Of a stretch of 25,567 bases of DNA, positions 13,097 to 20,836 are shown piece by piece. This stretch comes from Lentisphaerota bacterium (GTDB taxonomy: Bacteria > Verrucomicrobiota > Lentisphaeria > Oligosphaerales > PUNB01), in contig PUNB01000095.1 of assembly GCA_003552565.1 (NCBI GenBank), positions 1 through 25,567 of the forward strand, given 5' to 3'. A program made the translations under genes and the position numbers. The notes beneath the pieces are model-generated. The model did no database searches, had not been told where the DNA came from, and was given only the letters and a program-made list of their open reading frames with translations. Position 1 is the stretch's first letter, and each line of letters opens with the position of its first letter.

Positions 13097-16000
13097 TCAA
13101 CGGTTGAGGTAACAAGCGGCGCAAGGTGCATTCTCCGTACAATTGGGATCGCCGCTGAGGCACCTCCACGCCGGTTTTTGAATGGTTTGTTCCTGACTAC
13201 ACTTCGGGCATTTTGTCGGAGCCGGGGCCCGCCCCATCCAGTGGTGTCCACAATCATAAGTTTTGCGAACCCATTGCTCACCCGAAGCGGGCGTGGTCGG
13301 CTGGGTTCGAGGGGGTGGTGTGGTCGGTTGGGTTGTCGTCGGTGGCTGCTCGGCAGTGGGTGCTGGCTGTGCAACTTCCGGTTGGGTTTTTTCCGGGGAC
13401 TCTTTGCCGGCGGCTTCATCCCCGCTTTCGACGGGGGACGTTTCCTTGGTTACGGCCGATTGTTTGGTTGTGGTTACGGCCTCCGTGGAATCGCCGCCCG
13501 TGGTTGTGACGGGTTTTTTGTCTGCCGATTGTTTCTTGGGTTTTTCAGTCTTGTGGTCGCGCCGTGGTTTATCCGAATCGAAGATGCTTTCCGCCACCTT
13601 TTTCCCGGCTTCCTTTCCAAAACCCGAGCCGAGTGCCTGGCCGCCGGCCTTCAGACCGTTCTCGACGGCATCGCCCAAGATTTGGCTCCAACTGTCTTCC
13701 TGTTGTTGACGGGCGGCGTTTCGGGCGGCCTCCTCGGCAATCATGCTTGCATCGCGCTCGCCCGCTTCCCGGATGTTGCGTGCGTCTCGGTTTAGCCTGT
13801 CGCCCGCAGCTGAAGCTTCTTGCATGTCCTGCTGATGCTGGCCCAAATCGAATGCCTCGTCAACCTGTTGCTGCCGCTCCCGGTCCCGCTGGTCGGAGTA
13901 TATGTCCAGGAGATTTCCCTCGTCATCACGCCGGCCCGGTTGCGTTGGAGCGTAATCTCCGGCCTGCGGCTCGGCTCCCTGCAAACATGCGGCTTCTTCA
14001 ATTTCGCGATCCCATTGCTCTTTTTGTTCACGGGTGATCGGGTCGTAGCGGACGCCGGTTTCCTCCCAGCTGCCATCGGCCGTCTTACGAAATTCCGTTC
14101 CGGCATCGTCGATGATCTTATGGCCGACATCGTATTCCGGGCGAGTTCCTTCCGTTTCCCATAGACCGGGCATATCGTGTTCACTGGGACGGGGACCTTC
14201 AACCACCGGCTCGGGATCGAGGGTCTCGGGTTCTGCTTCCACAACCTGTTCGACGTCGGTTTCAATCGCTTCCTCGATCGGCGTGTCTGGTTCGTCGGGA
14301 GAAGGTCGCCTTTCCCGGTCGGCTTCGGCGGTCCTATCATCCTGCATTTCCGGCTTATCAAGCTCTTCCCCATCGGGGCGGTCGCCGTCTTCCAATGCGA
14401 CCTTGTCTTCCATCGCCTTATCGTCAGCCGCGTCCTTTTCCTTCTCAGCGGTGTCAGTGTCTCCCTTTTCCGCGAGAGGCTCATCATCCATTTCGTCTCT
14501 AGTCTTCATCTCCTGTATTTTCCGTACGTTCTCGACCAGCTCCCGAAGTACGGTCACGTCACCGTCATTGATTAAAGCATCGGCGGCCCTTTTCGCGCCG
14601 ACTTCCGAGGCGCCAAGTTCCGTGAGGCGATCGATCAGGCTTTGCCGACCGTCTTCCAGGCTCTCCTCGGCCTGCCGTTCGATTTCCCGATGCACTCTGG
14701 GGTCGCGCTCCTGGATAAGCTCGCGCGTCACCCCTTCCTCGGTCAAGCCGGTACCGATTTCGATCAATTCACTACCGGTTTCCGTAATCACTTTGATGGG
14801 GGTGTCAACTAAAGTTTCCTTCAGTCCCTCGGCGGTGTCCGCAATTCCATCAGCATAGCGTTGGAGCCATGATTCGTCCTCTTGGAAGTCATCGATATTA
14901 TCCAACGGGCGCAGTCCCCGAGTCTGTTCGGGTTGTCGCCAATCGCCTCGGTCTTGGATGCCCGCCAGAATTTCTCGCCGGGATTCGGCGTCTCCGCGCT
15001 CGCGCGCTTCAATGTAGGCGGCGGCTTCTTCAGCGGTTCCACCGCGTTCCCGGATGCCCATGTACAACTGCTGATTGACTGATGCTTCGGTTTGATCGCG
15101 CACATAGGCGGCTTGGTCCACCACATCGTCCAAGTCATCCTGCGCCTGCCGCCCGCGGCTCAAGCCTCCCATCGAGGCCACGTCAACCACCACTCCACCG
15201 TATTCACCCGCTTGTTTGGCGCCGTCAACCAGTTGATCGCCGAGATGCCAAGAGGATTCGTCGACGGTGTCGACTGCAAGCCCCCGTCCGGGGTCGGGGT
15301 CCACGCCCCCCCTTTCCCGGACCTGTTCCACGATTTCCATGCGGGTTTCGGTGTCGCCACCGCGCCGGGCTTCGATATAAAGATCGGCTTCCTCCCTGGT
15401 GGCCCCCATGCGTCGCAGCTTCGCCGCCAATTCGGATTCGATTTCGCGTTCTTGCGCATCTCCCAAAGCCTCCAGTTCCTGAACATAGGCATCTCCTTCG
15501 GGCACCTGTACTCGGGCGGCAGTGTCCTCGCCGACAACCGCTCCAAGCGTTTTTTCCGGGTCGCCTTCTTTTATACCCTCGCGAATTTTATCGGCTCGCC
15601 CGAGGATGACGGCGCCTTTGACATAATCGCCCGCGGTTTTGGCGGCGGCAGTCTTCTTGGCCGCTCCGGGTTTCGCGGCGGCAGTTTTTTTGGCCAACTC
15701 GGGTTGCTTGGCGGCCAGGTTCTTTTTCGCCGCGCTACCCAACTGGCGGTGCTCGGCCAGTTCCTGTCGGAGTTTGACGGCTTCAGCGGTTTTTCCCTGT
15801 TTAACGGCGGCGTCGATTTTTTTCGTCAGTTCCGTTTCGTATGCTTGTGAGGCGGCGGTCGTTTTTTGAGCCGCTTCCATGTTTACCTGAGCCGCCTTTT
15901 TCTGGAATGCATCGGTGTCTTTAATCCCTGCCGATTCAGGTCGATATCCTTTTTTCAGCATCTCGGCCTGCTTGCGCAACACGGGATCGTTGATGCCTGC

Positions 16001-16717
16001 TTCGTCGAGATTGCGCAGAGTCATCTTTCCCAGTTCCTGATAATCCGCGGAACTCATCTGGCTTGTCGGTTTTGTCAAAGTATGGCCGCCTTTGGCCAGG
16101 TTGTCTTGGACCTTTACTGACGGAGTTCCCGGGGTTTTCTTGGCGCCCACAGTCCGCGAGCTTTCCGGGTCCAGTCCTTTGCCTGCCTCCATTTCACCCG
16201 CCGTGCTGCCGGCTGGCGACTTGAACTTAGTCGGCGCGCGGTGGACGGTTGTGTTCAGGCCTTTTCCTTTGATGGTAAAGCTGTCTCCGCGCACTTCGAT
16301 ATTATTTTCACCGTACATTTTCTTGGCGTGCTTGAGAAGGCGGTCATATTCACTTGGCGTGTAGCTTTTGGTGTCGATGTCGCCTGCGGCGCCTCGCCCC
16401 TGCATAGGATCGGTGCCGTGCGCCCCTTGTTTGACTGAACCCACGCCGGCTTTTTTGCCCAGTTCATCAAGGACCTTGGTTCGCTTTGCCTCCAGGGCTC
16501 GGGCGCGGTTCAAGTATTCTCTGTCGACCGCCTGGTGCTGAGCGGTTGTGCCGCCTTCCGATTTCAACCTTTGATGTTGCTCCAGCCGCCACTGCTCCAG
16601 TTGTTGCAAGTCGTGGTCAAGATTCGGGAGTTGATCGGCGCATGCGCCAGGGGCCGCAAGAAACAGGCACGCAAACGTGATTATCAGGAAGAATTTGGCT
16701 GTCTCTGTCGTGTTCAT
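13097..16717 (-). CDS. Large secreted modular protein with three internal repeats and a Cys-rich C-terminus
   Basis: About 1206 residues from the ATG at 16717, which has AAGGAG (16727-16732) 9 bases upstream; an in-frame start at 16798 lacks this and would add a basic leader before the signal peptide. Features in order: signal peptide (1-27, ending GACA); coiled coil; a Lys/Ala repeat of the KKTAAAKPG type (about 340-363); three related repeats of about 40 residues (433-471, 553-591, 694-734), the first two sharing YIEAR and GD-E-R-EI; a very acidic stretch (about 743-843); Ala/Gln-rich helices and a zipper-like motif ending EAGKKVAESIFD (about 1007-1047); a Thr/Pro linker (1111-1146); and a Cys/His cluster with CPKC (1170-1173) and four further Cys. 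No family is recognised. It is the second gene of the envelope operon. Confidence 0.85.
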   Translation of the reverse strand: MNTTETAKFFLIITFACLFLAAPGACADQLPNLDHDLQQLEQWRLEQHQRLKSEGGTTAQHQAVDREYLNRARALEAKRTKVLDELGKKAGVGSVKQGAHGTDPMQGRGAAGDIDTKSYTPSEYDRLLKHAKKMYGENNIEVRGDSFTIKGKGLNTTVHRAPTKFKSPAGSTAGEMEAGKGLDPESSRTVGAKKTPGTPSVKVQDNLAKGGHTLTKPTSQMSSADYQELGKMTLRNLDEAGINDPVLRKQAEMLKKGYRPESAGIKDTDAFQKKAAQVNMEAAQKTTAASQAYETELTKKIDAAVKQGKTAEAVKLRQELAEHRQLGSAAKKNLAAKQPELAKKTAAAKPGAAKKTAAAKTAGDYVKGAVILGRADKIREGIKEGDPEKTLGAVVGEDTAARVQVPEGDAYVQELEALGDAQEREIESELAAKLRRMGATREEADLYIEARRGGDTETRMEIVEQVRERGGVDPDPGRGLAVDTVDESSWHLGDQLVDGAKQAGEYGGVVVDVASMGGLSRGRQAQDDLDDVVDQAAYVRDQTEASVNQQLYMGIRERGGTAEEAAAYIEARERGDAESRREILAGIQDRGDWRQPEQTRGLRPLDNIDDFQEDESWLQRYADGIADTAEGLKETLVDTPIKVITETGSELIEIGTGLTEEGVTRELIQERDPRVHREIERQAEESLEDGRQSLIDRLTELGASEVGAKRAADALINDGDVTVLRELVENVRKIQEMKTRDEMDDEPLAEKGDTDTAEKEKDAADDKAMEDKVALEDGDRPDGEELDKPEMQDDRTAEADRERRPSPDEPDTPIEEAIETDVEQVVEAEPETLDPEPVVEGPRPSEHDMPGLWETEGTRPEYDVGHKIIDDAGTEFRKTADGSWEETGVRYDPITREQKEQWDREIEEAACLQGAEPQAGDYAPTQPGRRDDEGNLLDIYSDQRDRERQQQVDEAFDLGQHQQDMQEASAAGDRLNRDARNIREAGERDASMIAEEAARNAARQQQEDSWSQILGDAVENGLKAGGQALGSGFGKEAGKKVAESIFDSDKPRRDHKTEKPKKQSADKKPVTTTGGDSTEAVTTTKQSAVTKETSPVESGDEAAGKESPEKTQPEVAQPAPTAEQPPTTTQPTTPPPRTQPTTPASGEQWVRKTYDCGHHWMGRAPAPTKCPKCSQEQTIQKPAWRCLSGDPNCTENAPCAACYLNR

Positions 16718-16808
16718 TTTACCATTCTCCTTATGCTTTCTGCGTTGTGTGGCCGGCGGTGAACAACGAGTTTTCTGGGCGTTGTCACACCCGTTCATTG
16801 GAGCATCT

Positions 16809-18776
16809 TCAACGGGGCGGCCGGATATCCAGCGGCCGACTGGGAGTGCTTTCCAAGCCGTCCTTGTCCACCGCGCTGATCATAATTACCAGCCGTCGTC
16901 CGACTCGGCCATCGGTCAGGATCAGTTCCGGCTCCTCGGTCCGCCATTCCTGGCCGCCGCCGCGAACGCGCTCCTGAATCCGGTAGGTGACAATGTCATC
17001 CTGGGGAGGGGGGCGCCATGTCACAATCGCCTCCTGCCCCTCCCAGGAAACCTGCAAACCAGTGGGCGGCTCGGGGGCGGGCTTGGTGGTTCCATGCACG
17101 GTCCGGGTCCATTCGCTTTGCAGACCGTCCCGGTCCACTGCTCTGATCCGGTAATAGCGGGTCAGCCCCGGTGACAACGAACCTTGATCGGCGGCATATT
17201 CATTGTTCTGGGTTCGTTCGATACGGGCAATTTCGACCAGCCCGCGAGTTGGATGACTGCCAGCCTCGACCACGTAAAAATCGGTATCCGGCTGCTGATT
17301 GCCCCGCCAGGTCAGACGCACCTGCCCGGCCAGCCCCTGGCTGGCTCGCAGTTGTGCGGGCGGGTCGGGGGCGGGCTTGGTGACGGCGGCGACACTGTCG
17401 CTCCACTCGGAAGCAACATCAGCGATGTTGACGGCGCGAATGCGGTAGGTGTATTCCGCACCGTTATGCAGCGGTTCCGACCTGCGGGCCCGATGCCGGG
17501 GAGTCGGCTGTTGGTTCCGGTCAACAAAGGTGGCGGTAGAGCGTCCGTCCACCCGCTCCAATATCGTAAGCGAGTTGTCGGCGCAGGCTCTCGCGATTTC
17601 GTAGGCGACAACCTTTTCATCCGAGGTCGGCTGCCAGTTCAGCGTAACCCGTCCCGGCTGCCCTGACTGTGCCTGCAATCCGGTAACCAGTGGCGGCGGC
17701 GGGCGGGTGGTGCCGCGGACGACCGGCGAATCATCGCTTTTTGACTCTACTCGATTAATTGCCTGGATCCGATAGTAATAGCTTTCCTGATCCCCGAGAT
17801 TGCCCGGATTGTCGCCGCCATCTAGATATTCGGTCTGCTTCCGGTCCGGGATCTGGGCAATCCTTGCGTAAGGTCCCTCTTCATCGGCGGCCCGATAGAT
17901 CAGATAGCCGGTTACATCTTCTTCCGGGCTTGGTCGCCAGCTTAGCGGCACGCAGCGTACTTCGTCGCTTACGGCAGCAAGGCCGCGTACTGGCGCGGGC
18001 GGCGGCGGAGTGATTACTTTGACCGGCGGGGAGGGGGGACTGGCGGCGCCTACTCGGTTGACTGCGATCACCCGGTATTTATAGGCGGTCGAGTCCCGCA
18101 ATGGCGATTGAGGTGTGCCGCCCTCCTCGAAACCGGCGGTATTGACAGTGCCGATCGCCGCAAACTGGTCGTCAGCGGCAAAAGCGCGTTCAACAATATA
18201 TTTTTCGACCCCCGGACACTCGGACGGAGTCCATTCCAGGCGAACCATGCGGGCCGAGGGCGCTTTCGCCTGGAGGTTGCTGGGCGGTATGGGCGGCGGC
18301 GCGGTCATACTCTCCAGCACCGGCGAATAATCACTGGTCCGACCCTGTCGGGATACCGCCAGGACACGATAGTAATAGACCGCGCCATCGTCCAGTCCGT
18401 CCTGGTCGACGTAGCTGCCCTGAGCCGCCTGGGCTTCGCCAATTGGAGCGAATACACCGCCGGCCCGCTCCCCCCGCTCGATGAAGTAGGTCAACCCCTC
18501 CTCGGTCGGTCGCTGCCAGGTCAGGGTGACTTCACGCAGACCCAAATCTGAGATCCGGAGATTACGGGGAGGTTCAGTCCAGGAGAAATCCGGTGGCAGA
18601 GCGTCGGGCCGGACTTGGGGCTGGCTTAACCAATGGCTGGAAAGTTCGGCAATTGCTTCCTGCACAACCAGACGGGCGTGACTGCTCAGGGAGGCACCTC
18701 TAAGCTCAGACTGGCGGGCGTGACCGACACTCCACATAACCTGACTGCTGTTGCAGGCAAAGGAATTGCGATACAC
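16809..18776 (-). CDS. Protein with six fibronectin type III domains and an LPP20-like N-terminus
   Basis: Up to 655 residues. After a short N-terminal part there are about six FN3 domains (69-158, 164-256, 261-357, 362-466, 471-566, 569-653). Each has the W...Y-R-AVN/D pattern and is joined by Pro-rich linkers. Residues 12-50 (VMWSVGHARQS... and ARLVVQEAIAEL) resemble the N-terminal part of LPP20/FlgO-type lipoproteins. No signal peptide or lipobox is visible, although every other product of the operon has one. The start is uncertain: GTG at 18776 follows an in-frame stop by three codons and lacks a good ribosome site, and Met14 at 18737 is an alternative. A strong ribosome site upstream serves a different frame (see 18706-18807). 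It is the first gene of the operon. Confidence 0.8.
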   Translation of the reverse strand: MYRNSFACNSSQVMWSVGHARQSELRGASLSSHARLVVQEAIAELSSHWLSQPQVRPDALPPDFSWTEPPRNLRISDLGLREVTLTWQRPTEEGLTYFIERGERAGGVFAPIGEAQAAQGSYVDQDGLDDGAVYYYRVLAVSRQGRTSDYSPVLESMTAPPPIPPSNLQAKAPSARMVRLEWTPSECPGVEKYIVERAFAADDQFAAIGTVNTAGFEEGGTPQSPLRDSTAYKYRVIAVNRVGAASPPSPPVKVITPPPPAPVRGLAAVSDEVRCVPLSWRPSPEEDVTGYLIYRAADEEGPYARIAQIPDRKQTEYLDGGDNPGNLGDQESYYYRIQAINRVESKSDDSPVVRGTTRPPPPLVTGLQAQSGQPGRVTLNWQPTSDEKVVAYEIARACADNSLTILERVDGRSTATFVDRNQQPTPRHRARRSEPLHNGAEYTYRIRAVNIADVASEWSDSVAAVTKPAPDPPAQLRASQGLAGQVRLTWRGNQQPDTDFYVVEAGSHPTRGLVEIARIERTQNNEYAADQGSLSPGLTRYYRIRAVDRDGLQSEWTRTVHGTTKPAPEPPTGLQVSWEGQEAIVTWRPPPQDDIVTYRIQERVRGGGQEWRTEEPELILTDGRVGRRLVIMISAVDKDGLESTPSRPLDIRPPR

Positions 18777-18807
18777 GTCCTGCTATTGCCGTTGAATTGA
18801 ATTTCAC
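18706..18807 (-). CDS. Possible 33-codon upstream frame overlapping the FN3 gene start
   Basis: GTG at 18805-18807 is preceded by AAGGAAGG (18812-18819), the best ribosome site near the operon start. The frame runs 33 codons to TGA at 18706 and overlaps the FN3 gene in a frame one base out of register. The peptide (MKFNSTAIAGRV...) resembles nothing known. It may be a leader, a coupling device, or the true N-terminus separated by a frameshift or a sequencing error. Confidence 0.3.
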   Translation of the reverse strand: MKFNSTAIAGRVSQFLCLQQQSGYVECRSRPPV

Positions 18808-18862
18808 TTTACCTTCCTTAAATTGATTTAATTTTTAAAATAAAAATTTTATTAATACCAGT

Positions 18863-18891
18863 AATATAATACAATTTAGAAAAAAGGACAA
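18863..18891 (-). promoter_or_regulatory. Candidate sigma-70 promoter of the envelope operon
   Basis: On the minus strand TTGTCC (18886-18891) and TATATT (18863-18868) are spaced by 17 bases. They lie within an A/T-rich stretch (about 18810-18900) that stands out from the G+C-rich surroundings. A transcript would start near 18855, about 80 bases before the FN3 gene. Confidence 0.55.
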
Positions 18892-18992
18892 ATACTTAAA
18901 TGAAATCAGGGCTGATAATATTCCATATCGGCGGTCGATAGCGGGCGGGGAGAGCGGTGGACAATGAGGACACGCTTTGATCCTAATCCGGA

Positions 18993-19427
18993 TTACGGCA
19001 GGATTACGGTATCCAGCCAGAATTTCCTGATTCCTTGAATGATCTCGGTGAAAGCCGACAGTCTTACCGGTTTGACAATGAAACAGTTGGCGTGCTGAGC
19101 GTAGGCTTGTTTAATGTCTTGTTCACTGCCGGAAACTGTCAGGACAATGACAGGGATGGATTGGAAACGGGGGTCTTGCTTGATTTCTCCGAGCAGTTCC
19201 AAGCCGGATTTGCGAGGCAGGTTAAGGTCTAGAATGATCAGATGGGGGCGCGGGGATGATTGTCTGAATTCTTTCTGCTGTAATAGGTAATCCATGGCTT
19301 TTTCGCCGTTCTCCACGGTGGTGATGTTAATCCATGGATCTTCTTCCAGGGCTTCACGAGTCAGCAGCGCGTCCCCCGGGTTGTCTTCAACCAGCAGAAT
19401 GTTAGCTTTTTTCCTGATTTCGGTCAT
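18993..19427 (-). CDS. Stand-alone response regulator, Rcp1-like
   Basis: A 144-residue single receiver domain with no output domain. The phosphorylation pocket is complete: Glu14/Asp15 (LVEDN), the phospho-acceptor Asp67 (ILDLNLP), Thr97 and Lys119 (VKPV). The extended loop before the phospho-site (YLLQQKEFRQSSPRPHLI) is typical of Rcp1-type regulators paired with phytochrome-like kinases. AAGGAG (19437-19442) lies 9 bases before the ATG, inside the kinase gene; the two frames overlap by 26 bases. A palindrome TAATCCGGATTA (18984-18995) covers the stop codon. Its output must pass through another protein or through feedback on the kinase. Confidence 0.95.
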   Translation of the reverse strand: MTEIRKKANILLVEDNPGDALLTREALEEDPWINITTVENGEKAMDYLLQQKEFRQSSPRPHLIILDLNLPRKSGLELLGEIKQDPRFQSIPVIVLTVSGSEQDIKQAYAQHANCFIVKPVRLSAFTEIIQGIRKFWLDTVILP

Positions 19428-20547
19428 CTTTGATATCTCCTTTGTAGGCGGAAAAGTAGAATGTTGACCCCTGTCCGGCTTGCGATTGGAGCCAGATTTC
19501 TCCGCCGTGCCTTTCGATAAGTCTTTTGCTTATGGCTAGTCCAATACCGGCGCCGGCGGAATCATCCTGGCCGTCCAATCTCTGGAACAGGCCGAATATT
19601 CTTTCTTGATGGTGCGGTTCTATACCGATGCCGTTATCGGACACAGCGAATATGAATTCGTCTCCTTTTTCCTGTACTTCGATCTTCACGACCGGCGGTT
19701 TATCACCCCGAAAACGGATGGCGTTGGCGATCAGATTCTGCCAAACCCGCATCAGTTGATTGTAATCAAACAGCACTTTCGGCAAAGCTTTCGGATCGTA
19801 TTCAATCCGCCCCTGGGCGGCGCTGATTTTCTCCTGCAGATTCAAAAGCGCTTCTTCGAGAGCCTCTCGGCTGTCAACAGACATCGTGGTGTCCGCCTGA
19901 CCTTGCAGTTTTGAATAGTCCAGCAGTCCCTGGATGATTTTCTGCATTCTGGTTACCCCCTCGACAGCGTAATGGATATACTGTTCCGCTTTTTCATCAG
20001 TTTTCCCCTCATAATGCTGCGCCAGCCGTTCGACAAAACAGCCGACTGTGCGCAAGGGTTCCTGAAGATCGTGTGAAACGACATAGGCAAAGCGCGCCAG
20101 CTCCTGGTTGCTGGCCTCCAGGTCCCGGTAATACCTGGCCAGTTCGCCTGACATTTCATTAAAAGTGACAATCAGCTGTCCGATTTCATTTTCGCCTGTG
20201 GGCGGCACTCGGGTCTGAAAATCCTTGTCGTCGGCAATGCGCCGAGTGCTTTTCAGCAGATTTTCAATCGGTTTGATTATGTTCTTTTCCAGAGACAGAA
20301 ACAACACCACATACAATAAAATACCGCCGCCGCCGCTTATCAGAATGGCGCTGATGGTCATGTGACGAATCTCCAAGTCAATGCTGATTTGTTCTTCGGT
20401 CAACCCGGTTCTTTCATCGGCAATTCTCCTTTGCGCCCGCTGAATGAATAAGATGTTCAGCAGCAGAGTGACTCCGACACTGAAAAGCACCACCGGCAGG
20501 ATGAGAGAGAACAGCTTATCCCGAATACTGATTACTGGTTTATGCAT
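19402..20547 (-). CDS. Membrane sensor histidine kinase with HAMP domain
   Basis: A 381-residue kinase. Two transmembrane helices (about 12-35 and 63-86) enclose a very small periplasmic loop of about 27 residues. A HAMP domain (about 87-140) and a dimerisation/phospho-acceptor helix with His159 in VVSHDLQEPLRTV follow. The ATPase domain has an N box (NLIANAIRFRG), G1 (DNGIGIE), F-box (FGLFQRLD) and G2 (GAGIGLAIS). The SHDLQEPLR H-box is the subtype that usually pairs with Rcp1-like regulators, matching the overlapping downstream gene. The tiny loop means the signal is probably sensed in or near the membrane. No clear ribosome site is seen before the start. Confidence 0.94.
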   Translation of the reverse strand: MHKPVISIRDKLFSLILPVVLFSVGVTLLLNILFIQRAQRRIADERTGLTEEQISIDLEIRHMTISAILISGGGGILLYVVLFLSLEKNIIKPIENLLKSTRRIADDKDFQTRVPPTGENEIGQLIVTFNEMSGELARYYRDLEASNQELARFAYVVSHDLQEPLRTVGCFVERLAQHYEGKTDEKAEQYIHYAVEGVTRMQKIIQGLLDYSKLQGQADTTMSVDSREALEEALLNLQEKISAAQGRIEYDPKALPKVLFDYNQLMRVWQNLIANAIRFRGDKPPVVKIEVQEKGDEFIFAVSDNGIGIEPHHQERIFGLFQRLDGQDDSAGAGIGLAISKRLIERHGGEIWLQSQAGQGSTFYFSAYKGDIKDDRNQEKS

Positions 20548-20584
20548 GATTTATACAAAACGCTTGGTTAATTATGTATGATGT

Positions 20585-20595
20585 TTATGTGAGAC
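20585..20595 (-). repeat. R1 end fragment
   Basis: TTATGTGAGAC is the exact reverse complement of the first 11 bases of the R1 repeat (GTCTCACATAA). No further R1 sequence adjoins it, so it is a fragment or a chance match. Confidence 0.35.
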
Positions 20596-20600
20596 TACAT

Positions 20601-20676
20601 GTTTTCAGGTTTCAGTGTTCAGGTGTCAGGGCAAGCTTGTCACTTCCCTGAAACCCGAAACCTGACACCAGAAACC
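20601..20676. repeat. Inverted heptanucleotide arrays H2
   Basis: The left arm is GTTTTCA, GGTTTCA, GTGTTCA, GGTGTCA (20601-20628). The right arm is TGAAACC, CGAAACC, TGACACC, AGAAACC (20649-20676). Each arm is four 7-base units, and the arms are inverted relative to one another (GGTGTCAGG at 20622-20630 pairs with CCTGACACC at 20661-20669). The 20-base centre contains AAGCTT. The element lies upstream of the kinase gene and downstream of purL. Confidence 0.75.
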
Positions 20677-20683
20677 ATTCACC

Positions 20684-20744
20684 AAGTCTCACCCTCAGGG
20701 TATTCGGCGTGCATCGCGCCGGCGGTCGGGCTTGTATGAAATAC
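20684..20744 (-). repeat. R1 repeat, short form, copy C
   Basis: It matches the reverse complement of the 113-base R1 unit at both ends: AAGTCTC-CCCTC-GGGTAT, then GCATCGCGCCGGCGGT, then GGGCTT and a degraded terminus. The middle of the long form is missing, as if lost by recombination between the two internal copies of the GCGCATCGCGCCGGCGGT segment. Confidence 0.75.
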
Positions 20745-20746
20745 AA

Positions 20747-20834
20747 TTCTGAATGTTGAATATTGAATGATGAATTTTGAAGTGGAACTGTCTGGTCTGT
20801 CCGAAACTCGACATTCAGAATTCAATATTCATTT
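20747..20834. repeat. Inverted heptad element R2, left of purL
   Basis: Five units TTCTGAA, TGTTGAA, TATTGAA, TGATGAA, TTTTGAA (20747-20781) are followed by a centre with GGTCTGTCCGAAA (20794-20806). Inverted units TTCAGAA, TTCAATA, TTCATTT follow (20814-20834). It ends 3 bases from the purL stop codon. The reverse complement matches the element at 24886-24982. Confidence 0.8.
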
Positions 20835-20836
20835 TC

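Noticed and set aside
15092..15850. Plus-strand open frame of 252 codons, and similar long frames at 14112-14858 and 12770-13795
   Set aside because: All are antisense shadows of the 1206-residue gene and its neighbours, with low-complexity Ser/Gly/Phe-rich translations produced by the high G+C content.
16718..16798. Longer start (16798) for the large secreted protein
   Set aside because: It places 27 polar residues before a clear signal peptide, whereas ATG 16717 has AAGGAG at ideal distance.
18984..18995. Palindrome TAATCCGGATTA as terminator of the response-regulator gene
   Set aside because: It overlaps the stop codon, is short and lacks a T-run on the transcribed strand.
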